The notes: generated by a model not told the origin, from the sequence alone. A stretch of DNA of 64,000 nucleotides from Bedellia somnulentella (GCA_963576735.1 OY755182.1:4092001-4156000), one strand, 5' to 3'. Counted from the stretch's first letter, positions 21,751 through 31,307 are shown. Translations and numbers: made by a program.

Positions 21751-22566
21751 GGTTTGTATGTTCCTTATGGAAACAAAAACTACTCGACGGATTTTAACGA
21801 AACTTGGTACAATTATTCTTCATACTCCTGGGCAGGTTTTTGTATACTTTCCAACCGAGTAGTAAAGGGGAATTTTGGGAAATTTTGGGAAAACGGGAGA
21901 AGTAACTCCATTTTTTAAGCTTCCGTCGCGTGTGCAGCCTTAATGGTTAAACTTACATAGAAATCATGTACGACAAAAATATTCTTCATAAAATTATCTA
22001 AAAAAAAATTCTCAACAGTTTATGTCTATCTTTTACGGTTGACTCACAATAACACGTGTAATTTCTGATAGCTTAGCAGTTCGGAACATTCTGATTATAT
22101 TTGTTTCCTCTTACGTTTGTAAACCTCTCACTCATCCCTTATTTAAAAAGGTAACATTATTACCTATTCAATAAAAAAAGAATCATAGAAATCGGTAGAG
22201 AAACAACGAAATTATACATAAAATAAGCCATCGCGCACGTGACCAAAACCAAATCTTTACTAATTTACATATAATATACTAGATGGCGCCAGTAGTTGCA
22301 TCCTACATCACGTAATGATTAATTTTTTAGATTGTTATAAATACTTCATATCGTTTTATTCCAAAATTTGCTATTAAACGGAAATACTAAACCGTTCATT
22401 AAAGCGCATTCAAAATCACCAAACTACACTGTTTGAGAGTGCTATAAATTTAATTAATTGAAAACATTGCGCTGAATTTCACAATGCTTGAGCAGTGACT
22501 GAAGAAAGAAACCTCAGATATTTAAAAAAACAACGCTACCCGTGCGAAGCTGGGACGATCCACTAG
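21584..22566 (+). mobile_element. Non-autonomous Helitron, type 2
   Basis: Starts TCTTCTTCTATACTTATAAT after an A and ends GCTGGGACGATCCACTAG before a T. It is the sister of 8293-9194. The terminal hairpin is ACCCGTGCGAAGCTGGG-like. No open frame is shared with the sister copy, so it is non-coding. Confidence 0.82.
21712..21749. repeat. (GTCT)n microsatellite inside Helitron
   Basis: About nine GTCT units; the sister Helitron at 8.4 kb carries about five, so the tract length varies between copies. Confidence 0.9.
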
Positions 22567-22778
22567 TTATCCAAATAAATATGTTGTTGATTGAGAGTAT
22601 TTAATTGAGAACAAAATTGTCCTTGACACCACTTAATTTAAATAAACATCTTAGAAGATAATACAATTTTTAAATTACTCCGTAACAAAATTTACACGCG
22701 TGCATGAAGCGCAAGACAAGACGCTGCGCTGGCCGGCGAGCGAGGTCACCTGCGTGAGAAGCTTATGTTTAAGCCTTA
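22567..22778. other. Helitron-flanking DNA
   Basis: AT-rich, then a short GC-rich patch (GACGCTGCGCTGGCCGGCGA near 22,722) of unknown origin. Confidence 0.4.
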
Positions 22779-23167
22779 TCCTATTAATATTATAAATGTG
22801 AAAGTTTAGATGATTGTGTGTTTGTAGCTAAATGAAAACTAATTCACAGAACGTATTTAAAATAAAATTTAGAGGAAGCCAGATAATGATCCCAATTAAC
22901 ACAATAGGACACTTTTTATTCCAGAAAAATTAAGAGATCAATAAATTTTCTTAAAAAATGGTTAAACAGACTAAGAATCAATGCTCAGCCGAAACTACTA
23001 TACTTATAAACTTAAAATTTATAAAGTGAAAAAATTGTGAGGACACTATGAAAAACACCTTTTTTCTCATCGCATGACAGAGACCCTCAACAGGTCAGTT
23101 AAATATTTCAGTTTGACGACGTGAAAGTCTACACTTTTGACAGTTCGAAGTCTGTGGGGTCAGCTAG
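22779..23167 (+). mobile_element. Non-autonomous Helitron, type 1
   Basis: TCCTATTAATATTATAAATG to GGGGTCAGCTAG with A and T flanks; GACAG...CTGT stem before the end. Longer sibling of 2398-2632. Confidence 0.82.
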
Positions 23168-23168
23168 T

Positions 23169-23433
23169 ACATACATATATATACTCACGGCTAAAAATCC
23201 CTTAACGGGAGGAGGGCAGTAAGAGCTGGCTTTGGAATGAGAAATTCCTCAGCCACTTTTGGAAGTTGATGGGGGAAAAGATGGTAATAATAAATGTTTT
23301 TGGTGACGGGTCTCCAACCACATCGCCCAAAAATCATTTAAAAAGCCCCTATACCCTTAGTCGCCTCTTACGATCACCCACGGGTAGAAATGGCGTAGTG
23401 TAATTCTAAGCCGACACTACACGGCGTATTTTT
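23169..23433 (-). mobile_element. SINE-A, full length (GTGATTG subfamily)
   Basis: Tail complement ACATACATATATATACTCAC, a small GGAGGG insertion, GGTGACGGGTCTCCAACC, GATCACCCACGGG and GCCGACACTACACGGC. It lies directly against the Helitron's 3' T. Confidence 0.85.
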
Positions 23434-24060
23434 ATATTTTTATATTAGCGTTAGAGGGTGAAAAAGTGACGCGACATTGATATATCAAACTCTTTTAATT
23501 ATGGATAGCGTGTAAATTTAATGACAACGTATGAAAATTGTTATTTCTTTTTAATGATTTGCATTCGGAGTATTTTCTCTAAAATAGTAAATAAGAAGTT
23601 TTTATCTTGATATAAGGGCTCCGTTTATCAACAAAGTTGGAACTGCCTTTTATTCTATTTAAGTTAATGTATTTTTTCACAATCTCAGTTCCGTACTTAG
23701 CTGTAAAAAATTAGTGTGTATGTTTTCGATTACAATTTTTAACAAATTATTAAGGGGGAATTAACAAAACTTCCCTGAAAGGAAAAAAAGGCATAATTTT
23801 TTTGGATGTCATTTTTACTCAGTCATATCTAATCTAGAATAGAATAGAATAACACTTGATTGCACATCAAACACAAATTTACAAATATAATAATATGATC
23901 AAACAGTTTACAGTGAGGTACAATTGGCGGTCTAATCGCTAAAAACGAACCTTTGGAAGGTGAGATTGATAAATTAATTATTATCTACAGAATGGGTTTG
24001 ATTTAATAAAGTGGGTTATAATAGTAGGTGCTGTATCGACTACTTTTTAAATTGGAAAAA
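23434..24060. other. No recognisable feature
   Basis: AT-rich DNA, nothing recognised. Confidence 0.45.
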
Positions 24061-24061
24061 T

Positions 24062-24310
24062 TAAAACATACATACATACATATGCTCACGGCTATAAATC
24101 CCTAGAAGGGATTTATAGCCGTGAGAATTGGAAATTCCTCAGCTACGTTTGGAAATTTTAGTGAGAAAAAGATGGTAAAATAAAGGTTTTCGGTGATGGG
24201 TCTCCTACCACATCGCCCAAAAATCCCTTAAAAGCTCCAAATCCGTTAGTCGCCTCTTACGTACACCCACCGAAAGAAATGGGGTAGTGTTATTCTATGC
24301 CGACACTACA
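24062..24310 (-). mobile_element. SINE-A with terminal hairpin
   Basis: (CATA)4, then CTCACGGCTATAAATCCCT immediately followed, after three bases, by its own reverse complement AGGGATTTATAGCCGTGAG; the rest of the element continues normally to CACTACACAGC. The extra inverted 19 bp replaces the usual GGGGTAGCCAGAGCTAAG. Confidence 0.85.
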
Positions 24311-24648
24311 CAGCAAATTAAAAAGAAAGATTAAAAAAAAATGAATTTTACTGACATAAAATTTGTTTAACTCAAGAAAAAAAAACTCGAAATAACATAA
24401 ATTACGAAAACTGATGAATATACTTTTGAACAAAATATATTTGACGGAGGCTTTCTGCCAATAAAGATGCTCCCTTTTGTAATTTATGTTCCCGTCGTCG
24501 TTTTTGTATTCAATACACGAACGCTTGATCGACTGTGCCACAGAATTTTGATGCAACCTTGTAAAGTTATTATTTCATACGCACCTACCGTTTTACTCCA
24601 AGATAAAATAAGTATTAACTTGATTTTTTCTTTGCTTATCATAACTGT
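24311..24648. other. No recognisable feature
   Basis: Two short overlapping frames on opposite strands (about 24,290-24,660) without recognisable motifs; not called. Confidence 0.4.
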
Positions 24649-24714
24649 TTACGTTGAGTGAAAACATCGTGAAGAAACCCACATGGCTAAGTTGTACTTG
24701 GTCATGTGACAATG
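24649..24714 (+). mobile_element. SINE-B, left part split by the MULE
   Basis: GTTGAGTGAAAACATCGTGA, CCCACATGGCTAAGTTGTAC and GGTCATGTGACAATG. It continues at 26,549 after the transposon. Confidence 0.8.
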
Positions 24715-24715
24715 G

Positions 24716-24791
24716 GGTTAGTCCCGCTATGGTATGGTCTCGGTATGGCACCCTCTTAAAATACCTATCAAAAAGTCCCGCTATGGTACCC
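24716..24791 (+). repeat. Left terminal inverted repeat of the MULE
   Basis: GTCCCGCTATGGTA occurs twice within the repeat (from 24,721 and 24,774), about 53 bp apart, separated by TATGGCACCCTC and an AAAATACCTATC stretch. Paired binding sites of this kind may be contacted by the transposase's N-terminal finger. Confidence 0.85.
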
Positions 24792-25145
24792 TTCAGTTTT
24801 TGGTACTGTTGTAAAGAAAAGTTATACAATGCGTTAAGAAAAAAATAGTATTAATAAAAAATATCTTTTCTTAACTATTATAGTTAAGCAAGATAATATT
24901 TATTAATACTATTTTTTAAACAAATCACGCTCGGTAATTGTCGTTTCACTTCAGGTAGTTACCTGACCAACCGGTTTTTTCGTAAAACAATAGAGACAAG
25001 CCCTTCCTCGAATTCGTATCTAGCTCTTCCCTTTTGTTTTTATGAAAATAGAGAGAGACAGTATTATTCCGGGTTTAGTTTGCTATTTGCAGCTGTACTT
25101 TTGCGATATGAGTAATTAGGATAGCTTGTTAGTTTATCTATTGCA

Positions 25146-25349
25146 ATGTCTGGGTCAAGTAGTGCACGTGGTGTAAATTTAATAATTATTGACAGTCGAC
25201 GCGGTGGAAAAACTTTATTACGTGCCGGACATAAATATATTAAACGCAGAGAAAATAAAAATTCAAGTACTTGGCATTGTGTAAATAGGAGAAATAGTAT
25301 TAAATGTAGTGGATATATAACTATTGAGAGAATACCAATAATACAATAA
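25146..25349 (+). CDS. FLYWCH-type zinc finger frame (MULE N-terminal part)
   Basis: A 67-codon frame with GKTLLRAGHKYIKRR, a WHCVNR motif and a Cys at KCSGYI. This follows the FLYWCH pattern: a leading G..L, a hydrophobic/aromatic Y, then WxC, C and a terminal histidine-like position. Here the last ligand is not evident. FLYWCH domains are joined to MULE transposases in several animal lineages, and the position just inside the left inverted repeat fits. ATG lies at 25,146. The frame ends at TAA 25,349, about 8 bases before the transposase fragment, so the connecting central region is deleted. Probably not functional. Confidence 0.6.
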   Translation: MSGSSSARGVNLIIIDSRRGGKTLLRAGHKYIKRRENKNSSTWHCVNRRNSIKCSGYITIERIPIIQ

Positions 25350-25356
25350 TGAAGCT

Positions 25357-25947
25357 ATGACCAAATTCAATGACTATTTTGTCACTCAGTGGCTTGAATA
25401 TCCAGACCTCATTTGGTGTTGCCATAATGAACGCCATAGAACAACTAACTTGGCGGAATCATGGAATGGCAGATTCAACAAAGTTATTGGAAAAAATCCC
25501 AGTTTATTATTGTTTCTGCAAACAATTGGCAACGACACATGTCACTTTGATATAAAACAAGCCAAGTAAGTTGTATTTTTTAGACAATATTTTTAAGCAG
25601 ATATAATATTTTTAAAAGCAGATATATATTTTTTTACATAATACGAGTACATATAAGAATTTGAAAATGGATTTGATTTTATTTATTTTGGTAGATATTA
25701 TTGGTTGTTGCTTTCTATTACAGACGGTTACTGAAAAAAATATAGCTTAACTTAAATAACTGATGATTTTTGTTATAGCTTTCGACTAAATAGATCGCCT
25801 ATAAATTCAAGAAAAAGAACAAGTATAAAAATCGACCGCCAGATTCAAAAGCTAACAAAAAGTTACGAAAATAAAGCTATCTCCATTGGTAATTTTCTGA
25901 TTAACATATCAAAGTCAACATTTCGATCAGAACATTTAAAAAAATAG
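25357..25947 (+). pseudogene. MULE transposase C-terminal part, two exons
   Basis: Residues read YFVTQWLEYPDLIWCCH, then RTTNLAESWNGRFNK, resembling the conserved W...R.TN..E.(W/H) segment near the C-terminus of MULE transposases. The frame meets a good 5' splice site (AA/GTAAGT at 25,566). After an acceptor ending at 25,778 (TTTTTGTTATAG) the same frame continues for about 56 codons, rich in Lys and Arg (SRKRTSIKIDRQIQKL), to TAG at 25,945-25,947. An alternative acceptor at about 25,723 gives an early stop. The N-terminal DDE core is missing, so the protein cannot be active. Confidence 0.6.
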
Positions 25948-25989
25948 TTTATTTTAATTTTGTTTTTAGCCTATTAAAATGTTTAATAC

Positions 25990-26300
25990 TTTTTCTCGAT
26001 GTTGATTATTTTTTGTAGTTTATGTTTACAATTTGCGCCTTTTTCTCCATGTTGATTATTTGTAATTAATATATTTGTCTAGTTGGTTGTTGATTATTTT
26101 TGTAGTTTATATAAATTTACAATTACTGCCTTTTCTCAATGTTGATTATTTGTAACTAATATTTATGTCTGGATGTTGTTTTTATTTGTAGTTTATAATA
26201 TTTACAGTAATACTTTTCTGAGATGTGGATTTTTTATATTTTTTTATTGTTGATTATTGGTAATTAATATTGTTGATTATTTTAAAAATTACATTGCAAT
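25990..26300. repeat. Degenerate ~88 bp tandem repeat inside the MULE
   Basis: About three units, each with GTTGATTATTT, TTGTAGTTTAT, TTTACAATT, GCCTTTTTCTC and ATGTTGATTATTTGTAA. Units start near 26,000, 26,087 and 26,174 and grow less similar to the right. Confidence 0.75.
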
Positions 26301-26471
26301 TAATATTTCGTTTTACTGTTTGATATTTTTTTATAAATATTTTTAATTAATAAAAGACTGATTTAATATCGCAAACAGACGTTTTATTGATACACTCCTA
26401 AAAGTATTTATTTATAGATACACTTTTCTTTTCAGTTGTACCTTCTATTGTCTAACGTAGATCTAAAAGAT

Positions 26472-26547
26472 GGGTACCATAGCGGGACTTTTTGATAGGT
26501 ATTTTAAGAGGGTGCCATACCGGGACCATACCATAGCGGGACTAACC
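26472..26547 (-). repeat. Right terminal inverted repeat of the MULE
   Basis: Mirror of 24,716-24,791, including both GTCCCGCTATGGTA sites in inverse orientation. Only one or two differences from the left copy. Confidence 0.85.
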
Positions 26548-26548
26548 T

Positions 26549-26697
26549 TTACAATGTTTCGTATACGAAAGCACGTGAGCACACTGTCCTCGTAATACGT
26601 GGGTACTTTGAGCACCAGGTGACAATACAACGTGATGTTCAGAAGTATTAGTACTTCTGCCAAACCCTTCGGAGATATACGGCGTGAACGTTTAAGT
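26549..26697 (+). mobile_element. SINE-B, right part split by the MULE
   Basis: CACGTGAGCACACTGTCC, TACGTGGGTACTTTGAGCAC, CAACGTGATGTTCAGAAGTA and the CTCGGAGATATACGGCGTG-like tail complete the SINE-B begun at 24,649. Confidence 0.8.
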
Positions 26698-26759
26698 AGA
26701 GTTGAGTTTTTATTATGATATAATCGTCATCATCATGAGGCAATTAATTTCCGCTACGG

Positions 26760-26978
26760 AATATAGCTGTGTAGTGTCGGCTTAAAATAGTACTACCCCA
26801 TTTCTTCCGGTGGGTGTACATAAGAGGCGAACAGTATTGGGGCTTTTAAGGGATTTTTGGGCGATGCGGTTGGAGACCCATCACCAACAACCTTTATTTT
26901 TACTATCTTTTCCCCCCTCCAATTTCCAAAAGTGGCTGAAAAATTTCTAATTCCTTAGCTCTGGCTACCCCTTCTTAA
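26760..26978 (+). mobile_element. SINE-A, tail missing
   Basis: AGCTGTGTAGTGTCGGCTTA to CTCTGGCTACCCCTTCTT; ends there, where LINE sequence begins. Confidence 0.85.
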
Positions 26979-27832
26979 GAATTAGAAATTATGAAAACAA
27001 AACACAGTTCGTACTATCTAAAGAACCTAAATTGTTTTGGTCATACATTAAAACAAAAAAGAAATTACCTATAACAGTATCGATTACCAAAAATGGAATA
27101 GCACTCTCTAATGAGGAAACGGTACATGAATTGTCTGAGATTTTTAGGTCTGTACACACACAGCTCAGGGTTTCGGACGCGATGACGGCGGACGTGGCGG
27201 CGGGCGCGGTGGCGCTCGTGCATCTCACCGCGCTCAGCCGCGACGAGGTGCACGCGGCGCTGGCGTGGCTGCCGGCCAAGATGTCAGCCGGCCCGGACTG
27301 AATACCAGCCTTTATAGTTAGAGATTGTTGAGCAGTACTGGAGGAGCCACTATCATTTATTTTTAATTTGTGTCTTACCGAAGCTGCCATTCCAGACTGT
27401 TGGAAAGTAACTAGGGTAGTACTTGTACCTAAAGACAAGCTTAGTTCAGAAGTTAACAATTTTCGTCAAGTGGCTGTACTATCATCTTTTGCCAAAGTAC
27501 TTGAATCAGCGCTGCATAGAAATATTTATGTGGCGATTGGTGGTCAACTCACTGATAGCCAACACGGTTTTAGACCAGCTCATAGTACGGCTACAAATTT
27601 GCTCAACCTTATGGCTTTTGTAACGCCTATTTTGACATCAAAAAGGCATTTGATACAATTAGGCGTAAACTTGAATTTAACGCAGTTATTTGGGCTCCAC
27701 ATGAAACTAATATAGTCTCATGGTGGAGAAAATACAAAATAAATTCTTAAGATTTCTTTATTTTAAAATGTAAAGGGTCTATCCCTATTACCCGCTTAAG
27801 TATCCAACAAAATTTGTGTTAGGAATGGTTGA
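26979..27832 (+). pseudogene. Dead LINE reverse transcriptase, 5' part
   Basis: Broken frames in order: a pre-RT segment (FWSYIKTKKKLPITV) at 27,032-27,301 that ends in an in-frame stop just after SAGPD; then LTEAAIPDCWKVTRVVLVPK, NFRQVAVLSSFAKVLES and QHGFRPAHSTATNL at 27,368-27,620, the finger region of a non-LTR reverse transcriptase. The catalytic FADD palm is deleted. The frame resumes near 27,725 in the post-RT region (VEKIQNKFLRFLYF, FVLGMVDYN). Codons at 27,180-27,300 are strikingly GC-rich compared with the surroundings. It belongs to a jockey/CR1-type LINE different from the 46 kb element. Confidence 0.72.
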
Positions 27833-27840
27833 TTATAATA

Positions 27841-28786
27841 GATCGGATAATCGGATGCATATTTACCTAAAGTTGAGCGGCTTAGTATGGAAAGCACTTC
27901 TTTATCGTAAAGATTTCCGCGGGCTGATTATGTATCTTTAGCGACCGCGATTGTGTCGCAAGTTGCAATATTGTCGCTGTCAAAAGTGTCAAATCGCATA
28001 CAAATTTATGACATTGACAACGACAATCGCGCAACTTGCGACACAATCGTCACTCGCAAAAGATACATAATCAGGGGGCGGGATTTCGGAATTGATACAT
28101 TTAATGTTCGGAATATAGAATTAAATGTATTTTCATTACGTTTGTAGAGTTTTCTATTACAATATATTATTTGTATGTACATTACTTGTATGGAAAAAAA
28201 CCCAATGTTTCGGGATGAATACCGTTAGCGTTTTGGTTATAAATATAATTGAATGCACACTCAAATAAAGGTTTTTAAATGAGGAGCCGTAATTATTTGC
28301 GTTGAGAACAATATTTGAATAACATTGTAAAGCTTGTTGCGCACTTAGCTGCACATTTACTAACGTTAATATTTTAACTATTATGGAATATATCGAAAAA
28401 TAAATGGAGATCAATTTCAGTTTTGAATTTACAATTCTCGTTATGTTCAAAAAAGCGTTATAAATGTGAATGTGCGAGTGAGACGGATAAGTAACTTTGA
28501 ATGCAGTTTCAGTGCAGATGCTTGCGAATATCCATTATGAATTATGATGATCGAAGCTTAGTAGCTAGTAATTAAAAAAAAAACATATAAATTAATTTTA
28601 TAATTTTATAGGTAGGTAACCAACTAACTCGTAAATTCGTAATTTGTTTTATATCCGATTAGTTCAAAATCCCTGTTTTTTTTCGAATCCCGACATTGAA
28701 AAAGACAATTCCGAAAAAAGAAGCCGTCTCCATATTTTCTTAGCTAAAAAATAAGTTTAGGTAAATATGCATCCGATTATCCGATC
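27841..28786. mobile_element. Inverted-repeat transposon with 8 bp target duplication
   Basis: GATCGGATAATCGGATGCAT begins a perfect 31 bp repeat at 27,841-27,871, inverted at 28,756-28,786. Flanking TTATAATA is identical at 27,833-27,840 and 28,787-28,794. Beyond the perfect 31 bp, further imperfect inverted similarity continues inward (GGAATTG, TTTAATG). An 8 bp duplication suits hAT-type elements, though P and Merlin also make 8 bp. No transposase frame is present. It interrupts the dead LINE between GMVDYN and the arginine-rich RRDLNL segment. Confidence 0.8.
27924..28074. mobile_element. Foldback MITE, copy 1, nested
   Basis: CTGATTATGTATCTTTAGCG at one end and the mirror at the other give about 44 bp arms around AATATTGTCGCTGTCAAAAG. 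The same 150 bp unit occurs at 36,918-37,072. It sits inside the left arm of the 27,841 element, giving three nested layers. GATTTC stands on both outer sides, a possible target duplication. The 64-codon frame here is spurious. Confidence 0.78.
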
Positions 28787-28794
28787 TTATAATA

Positions 28795-29093
28795 CATTGC
28801 AAGTTAGAAGGGATTTAAATCTAATTTTATGTTTATTGAAAGTTATGCGGGGCATCATTCCAAATTCTTTTATACTGGGTCTAATAAATTTGAAAGTGCC
28901 GAATGGAACGCTGAGACGACGACAGGGAAATTGTTTTGCCTTATCACAGTCGCGCACTAATTTATTGCAGCAGTGTCCTCTGGTCAGAGCACTAGTGGCT
29001 TTGCGAGAAATTGCAGAAAATGTGGATGTTTTTGCATGTCATCTGGGTGACTTCACAATCGTTGCCTTGAAATATCTATGTTACAATAAGTAA
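28795..29093 (+). pseudogene. Dead LINE ORF2, C-terminal part
   Basis: Continues the 26,979 pseudogene after the transposon: RRDLNLILCLLKVMRGI, NGTLRRRQGNCFAL, LVALREIAENVDVF, a typical post-RT C-terminal region, ending at TAA 29,093. The ATG shown upstream (28,767) lies in the transposon's inverted repeat and is not a real start. Confidence 0.72.
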
Positions 29094-29200
29094 CAGAGTA
29101 TCATAAATTTAATATGTTAAAATTTAAATTAAAATGTTATCGCATTAGGTTTATGCCTGTAATGATTATGTTTTTTGGAATAAATAAATGAATAAATAAA
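29094..29200 (+). mobile_element. LINE 3' untranslated end
   Basis: TTTATGCCTGTAATGATTAT then (AATAAATG)-type tail GGAATAAATAAATGAATAAA closes the dead LINE. Confidence 0.6.
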
Positions 29201-29384
29201 ATTAGGATCAAAAACATAATGTGCTTAAAGGCCGGCGTCGTTTTGAATGTAAAGAATAAAAATGTATGAATTAAAAGAAGTAGTGATGGATCGTCTCTGC
29301 TTATGCACATGAAAACTAATGGCGTGAGTATACGTATTATGTTGTTAGAACTGGTGCTCGATAGTTTACCCAACTCAAATGAGA
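29201..29384. other. No recognisable feature
   Basis: Short stretch between LINE tail and SINE-B; nothing recognised. Confidence 0.4.
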
Positions 29385-29552
29385 CAACCGTGATATACTC
29401 AGTGGATAGAACACCGCTTATCGTGCAGACTGCCCATTATCACTTTAGTACAATGTCCAAGCAAAATGTGGGTACTCTGGGTGACAATGTTACGTGATTA
29501 TTAGAAGTATTAGTACCTCTGCCAACCCCTACGGGAATATAAGGCGTTGACT
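29385..29552 (+). mobile_element. SINE-B with head and tail, centre deleted
   Basis: AACCGTGATATACTCAGTGG, ATAGAACACCGCTTATCGTG (head with A box) jumps to ACAATGTCCAAGCAAAATGT and the tail TGCCAACCCCTACGGG. About 200 bp of the body is missing, including the B box. Confidence 0.8.
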
Positions 29553-30038
29553 CTTCAGTTGATTTGAGTCATGTTTGAAATATAGTTGTTGGCTTGAGAA
29601 ATGTGTATGTATTTGAGGTATGGTATGTCTGATATATTTACACAGTGTGAGAAGAGTACGCCTTTAATTTCTAACTTCAAAAGACAATATCATCCACACA
29701 AGCCCGAATATATCGCTCTATCAAAATATTAAATATAGGAACCTAATAGTAAAATATAACGTAATATTATTGACTTTTGTCTCTGAGAGTCATTGGTAAC
29801 AATTCGTTGCCATGTCTAATATATATTAGATAAACCTTTTCTAGTGATTTTTGTTTACTTCAAATTTGAACAAACGAAAAATAACATTATTATTAATTGT
29901 TTTCATTGATTTTTATTTTGTTATTGTTATAATTTTGCGCATGTTATTAAGTAATTTAGTTATATAAAATCCAATAAAATATATATATCTTTATAACTCG
30001 GCTATGTAAGAAATATAGATTTAAAATGTCTATGGGCT
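29553..30038. other. No recognisable feature
   Basis: AT-rich DNA, nothing recognised. Confidence 0.45.
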
Positions 30039-30039
30039 T

Positions 30040-30214
30040 GACATATGGCTAAGTTGCACTTAGTCATGTGACAGCGTATTCCTAAAAAACGGCGATAGGC
30101 CTGCCCCCTACACATGAATACCCTGTCCAAAAAAAAAAGGTGGATACTCTGAACACCAGGTGATTAGTACCTCTGCTAACTCCTTCGGGGATATACTACG
30201 TGAAAGTTAGAGTT
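30040..30214 (+). mobile_element. SINE-B, head-less
   Basis: GGCTAAGTTGCACTTAGTCA, GGCGATAGGCCTGCCCCCTA, an A-run replacing GCAAAACG, GAACACCAGGTG, and the tail ACTCCTTCGGGGATATAC. Confidence 0.82.
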
Positions 30215-30412
30215 TGAGAATCTAAACGTTTACATCGTATATCCCGAACAACATTAATACTATACGTAAGTGTGTTAGAACTTAATAAATATTTAGTAAT
30301 ATTTAAAATAGATAGATAATAGTTTGACGAATAATTTCAGTTTTTAAGCAAATCAGTTTAATTTATTGAACATCTACCGAACATGTTTTTAATCCAGCAA
30401 ATCTTTTCATTC
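30215..30412. other. No recognisable feature
   Basis: AT-rich spacer. Confidence 0.4.
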
Positions 30413-30545
30413 ATGGGTTGTCTGGAAGAGATCGCTCTTAGTGATAAGACCGCCAGTTGTACTTTGGCTTTTGTACCGATCTTTTTTTTGTAATTGTTGT
30501 TTTTTTTGTGATGTACAATAAAGAGTTTTTTATTTATTTATTTTT
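30413..30545 (+). mobile_element. LINE 3' untranslated end (CR1/jockey type)
   Basis: CATGGGTTGTCTGGAAGAGA, GATAAGACCGCCAGTTGTAC, GATGTACAATAAAGAG then (TTTAT)n. This wording is characteristic of one common lepidopteran LINE 3' end. Confidence 0.65.
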
Positions 30546-30554
30546 ATTTAATAC

Positions 30555-30695
30555 TTCATGTGACACTATTATCACCTAGTGTTCAGAGTACTAACCATTT
30601 TGCTTGTGCAGTGCATACTCATGATAGGCGGCAGGCAAATCACTGCCTGCTACGTATTCGTAGTCTTAATACACTGTCACTTGATTGCGTCAATC
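30555..30695 (-). mobile_element. SINE-B fragment
   Basis: CTTCATGTGACACTATTATC, CACCTAGTGTTCAGAG, TGCTTGTGCAGTGCATACTC, GGCGGCAGGCAAATC; centre only. Confidence 0.7.
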
Positions 30696-30721
30696 AACTG
30701 AGTCCAGTGAACTATGTAAAA

Positions 30722-30962
30722 CATACAAACATATACTCACGGCTGTAAATCCGTAGAAGGGGCAGCCAGAGCTAAGAAATTAGAAATTCCTCAGCCACTT
30801 TTGAAAATATGAGTGGGGAAAAGATGATAAAAATAAATGTTGTTGGTGATGGGTCTCCAACCACCCAGAAATCCCTTAAAAGCCCCAATACCGTTAGTCG
30901 CCTCTTACGTACACCCACCGGAAGAAATGGGGTAGTGCTATTCTAAGCCGACACTACACAGC
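30722..30962 (-). mobile_element. SINE-A, full length
   Basis: ATACAAACATATACTCACGG to GCCGACACTACACAGC, with a nine-base deletion in the GCATCGCCCA block. Confidence 0.86.
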
Positions 30963-31057
30963 AGAAACAGAACTATGTAAAACTAACTATAAATTGTGTA
31001 TAGACGATGCAAATATGTCTACGCTATCACAACGAATATGTGGAATATATTTCAACA

Positions 31058-31307
31058 ACCACATACATACATATAAATATATTCTCACGGCTATAAATCT
31101 TTAAATTGGTTACCCAAAGCTTGGGAATGAGAAATTCTTCATATTTTAGGAGTTCAGTGGGATAAAGATGGTAATAACTACTTGTTAGAGACGGGTGTCT
31201 AAACACATCGCCCAAAAATCACTTAAAAAGCCCCTTAATCTTTAGTTGTCTCATACGATCGCGCTCAGATAGAAATGGGAGTGCTATTCTAAGCTGACAC
31301 TACACAG
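31058..31307 (-). mobile_element. SINE-A, diverged
   Basis: ATATATTCTCACGGCTATAA to GCTGACACTACACAGCC; GATCGCGCTCAG marks a changed 5' block. Confidence 0.8.

Larger units (their letters stand above)
24716..26547 (+). mobile_element. MULE-like DNA transposon, internally deleted
   Basis: Inverted ends of about 75 bp: GGTTAGTCCCGCTATGGTAT at the left, exactly mirrored at the right up to 26,547. Flanks GTGACAATG (24,706-24,714) and TTTACAATG (26,548-26,556) agree at 7 of 9 bases, as expected for an aged 9 bp Mutator-type target duplication. Comparison with intact SINE-B copies shows it landed inside a SINE-B. The 1.83 kb body holds a FLYWCH-type finger frame and the C-terminal part of a transposase, but the middle, with the catalytic core, is absent. 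Confidence 0.8.

Noticed and set aside
28767..29093. ATG at 28,767 as a gene start
   Set aside because: It lies in the inverted repeat of a transposon; the coding sequence downstream is a LINE remnant.
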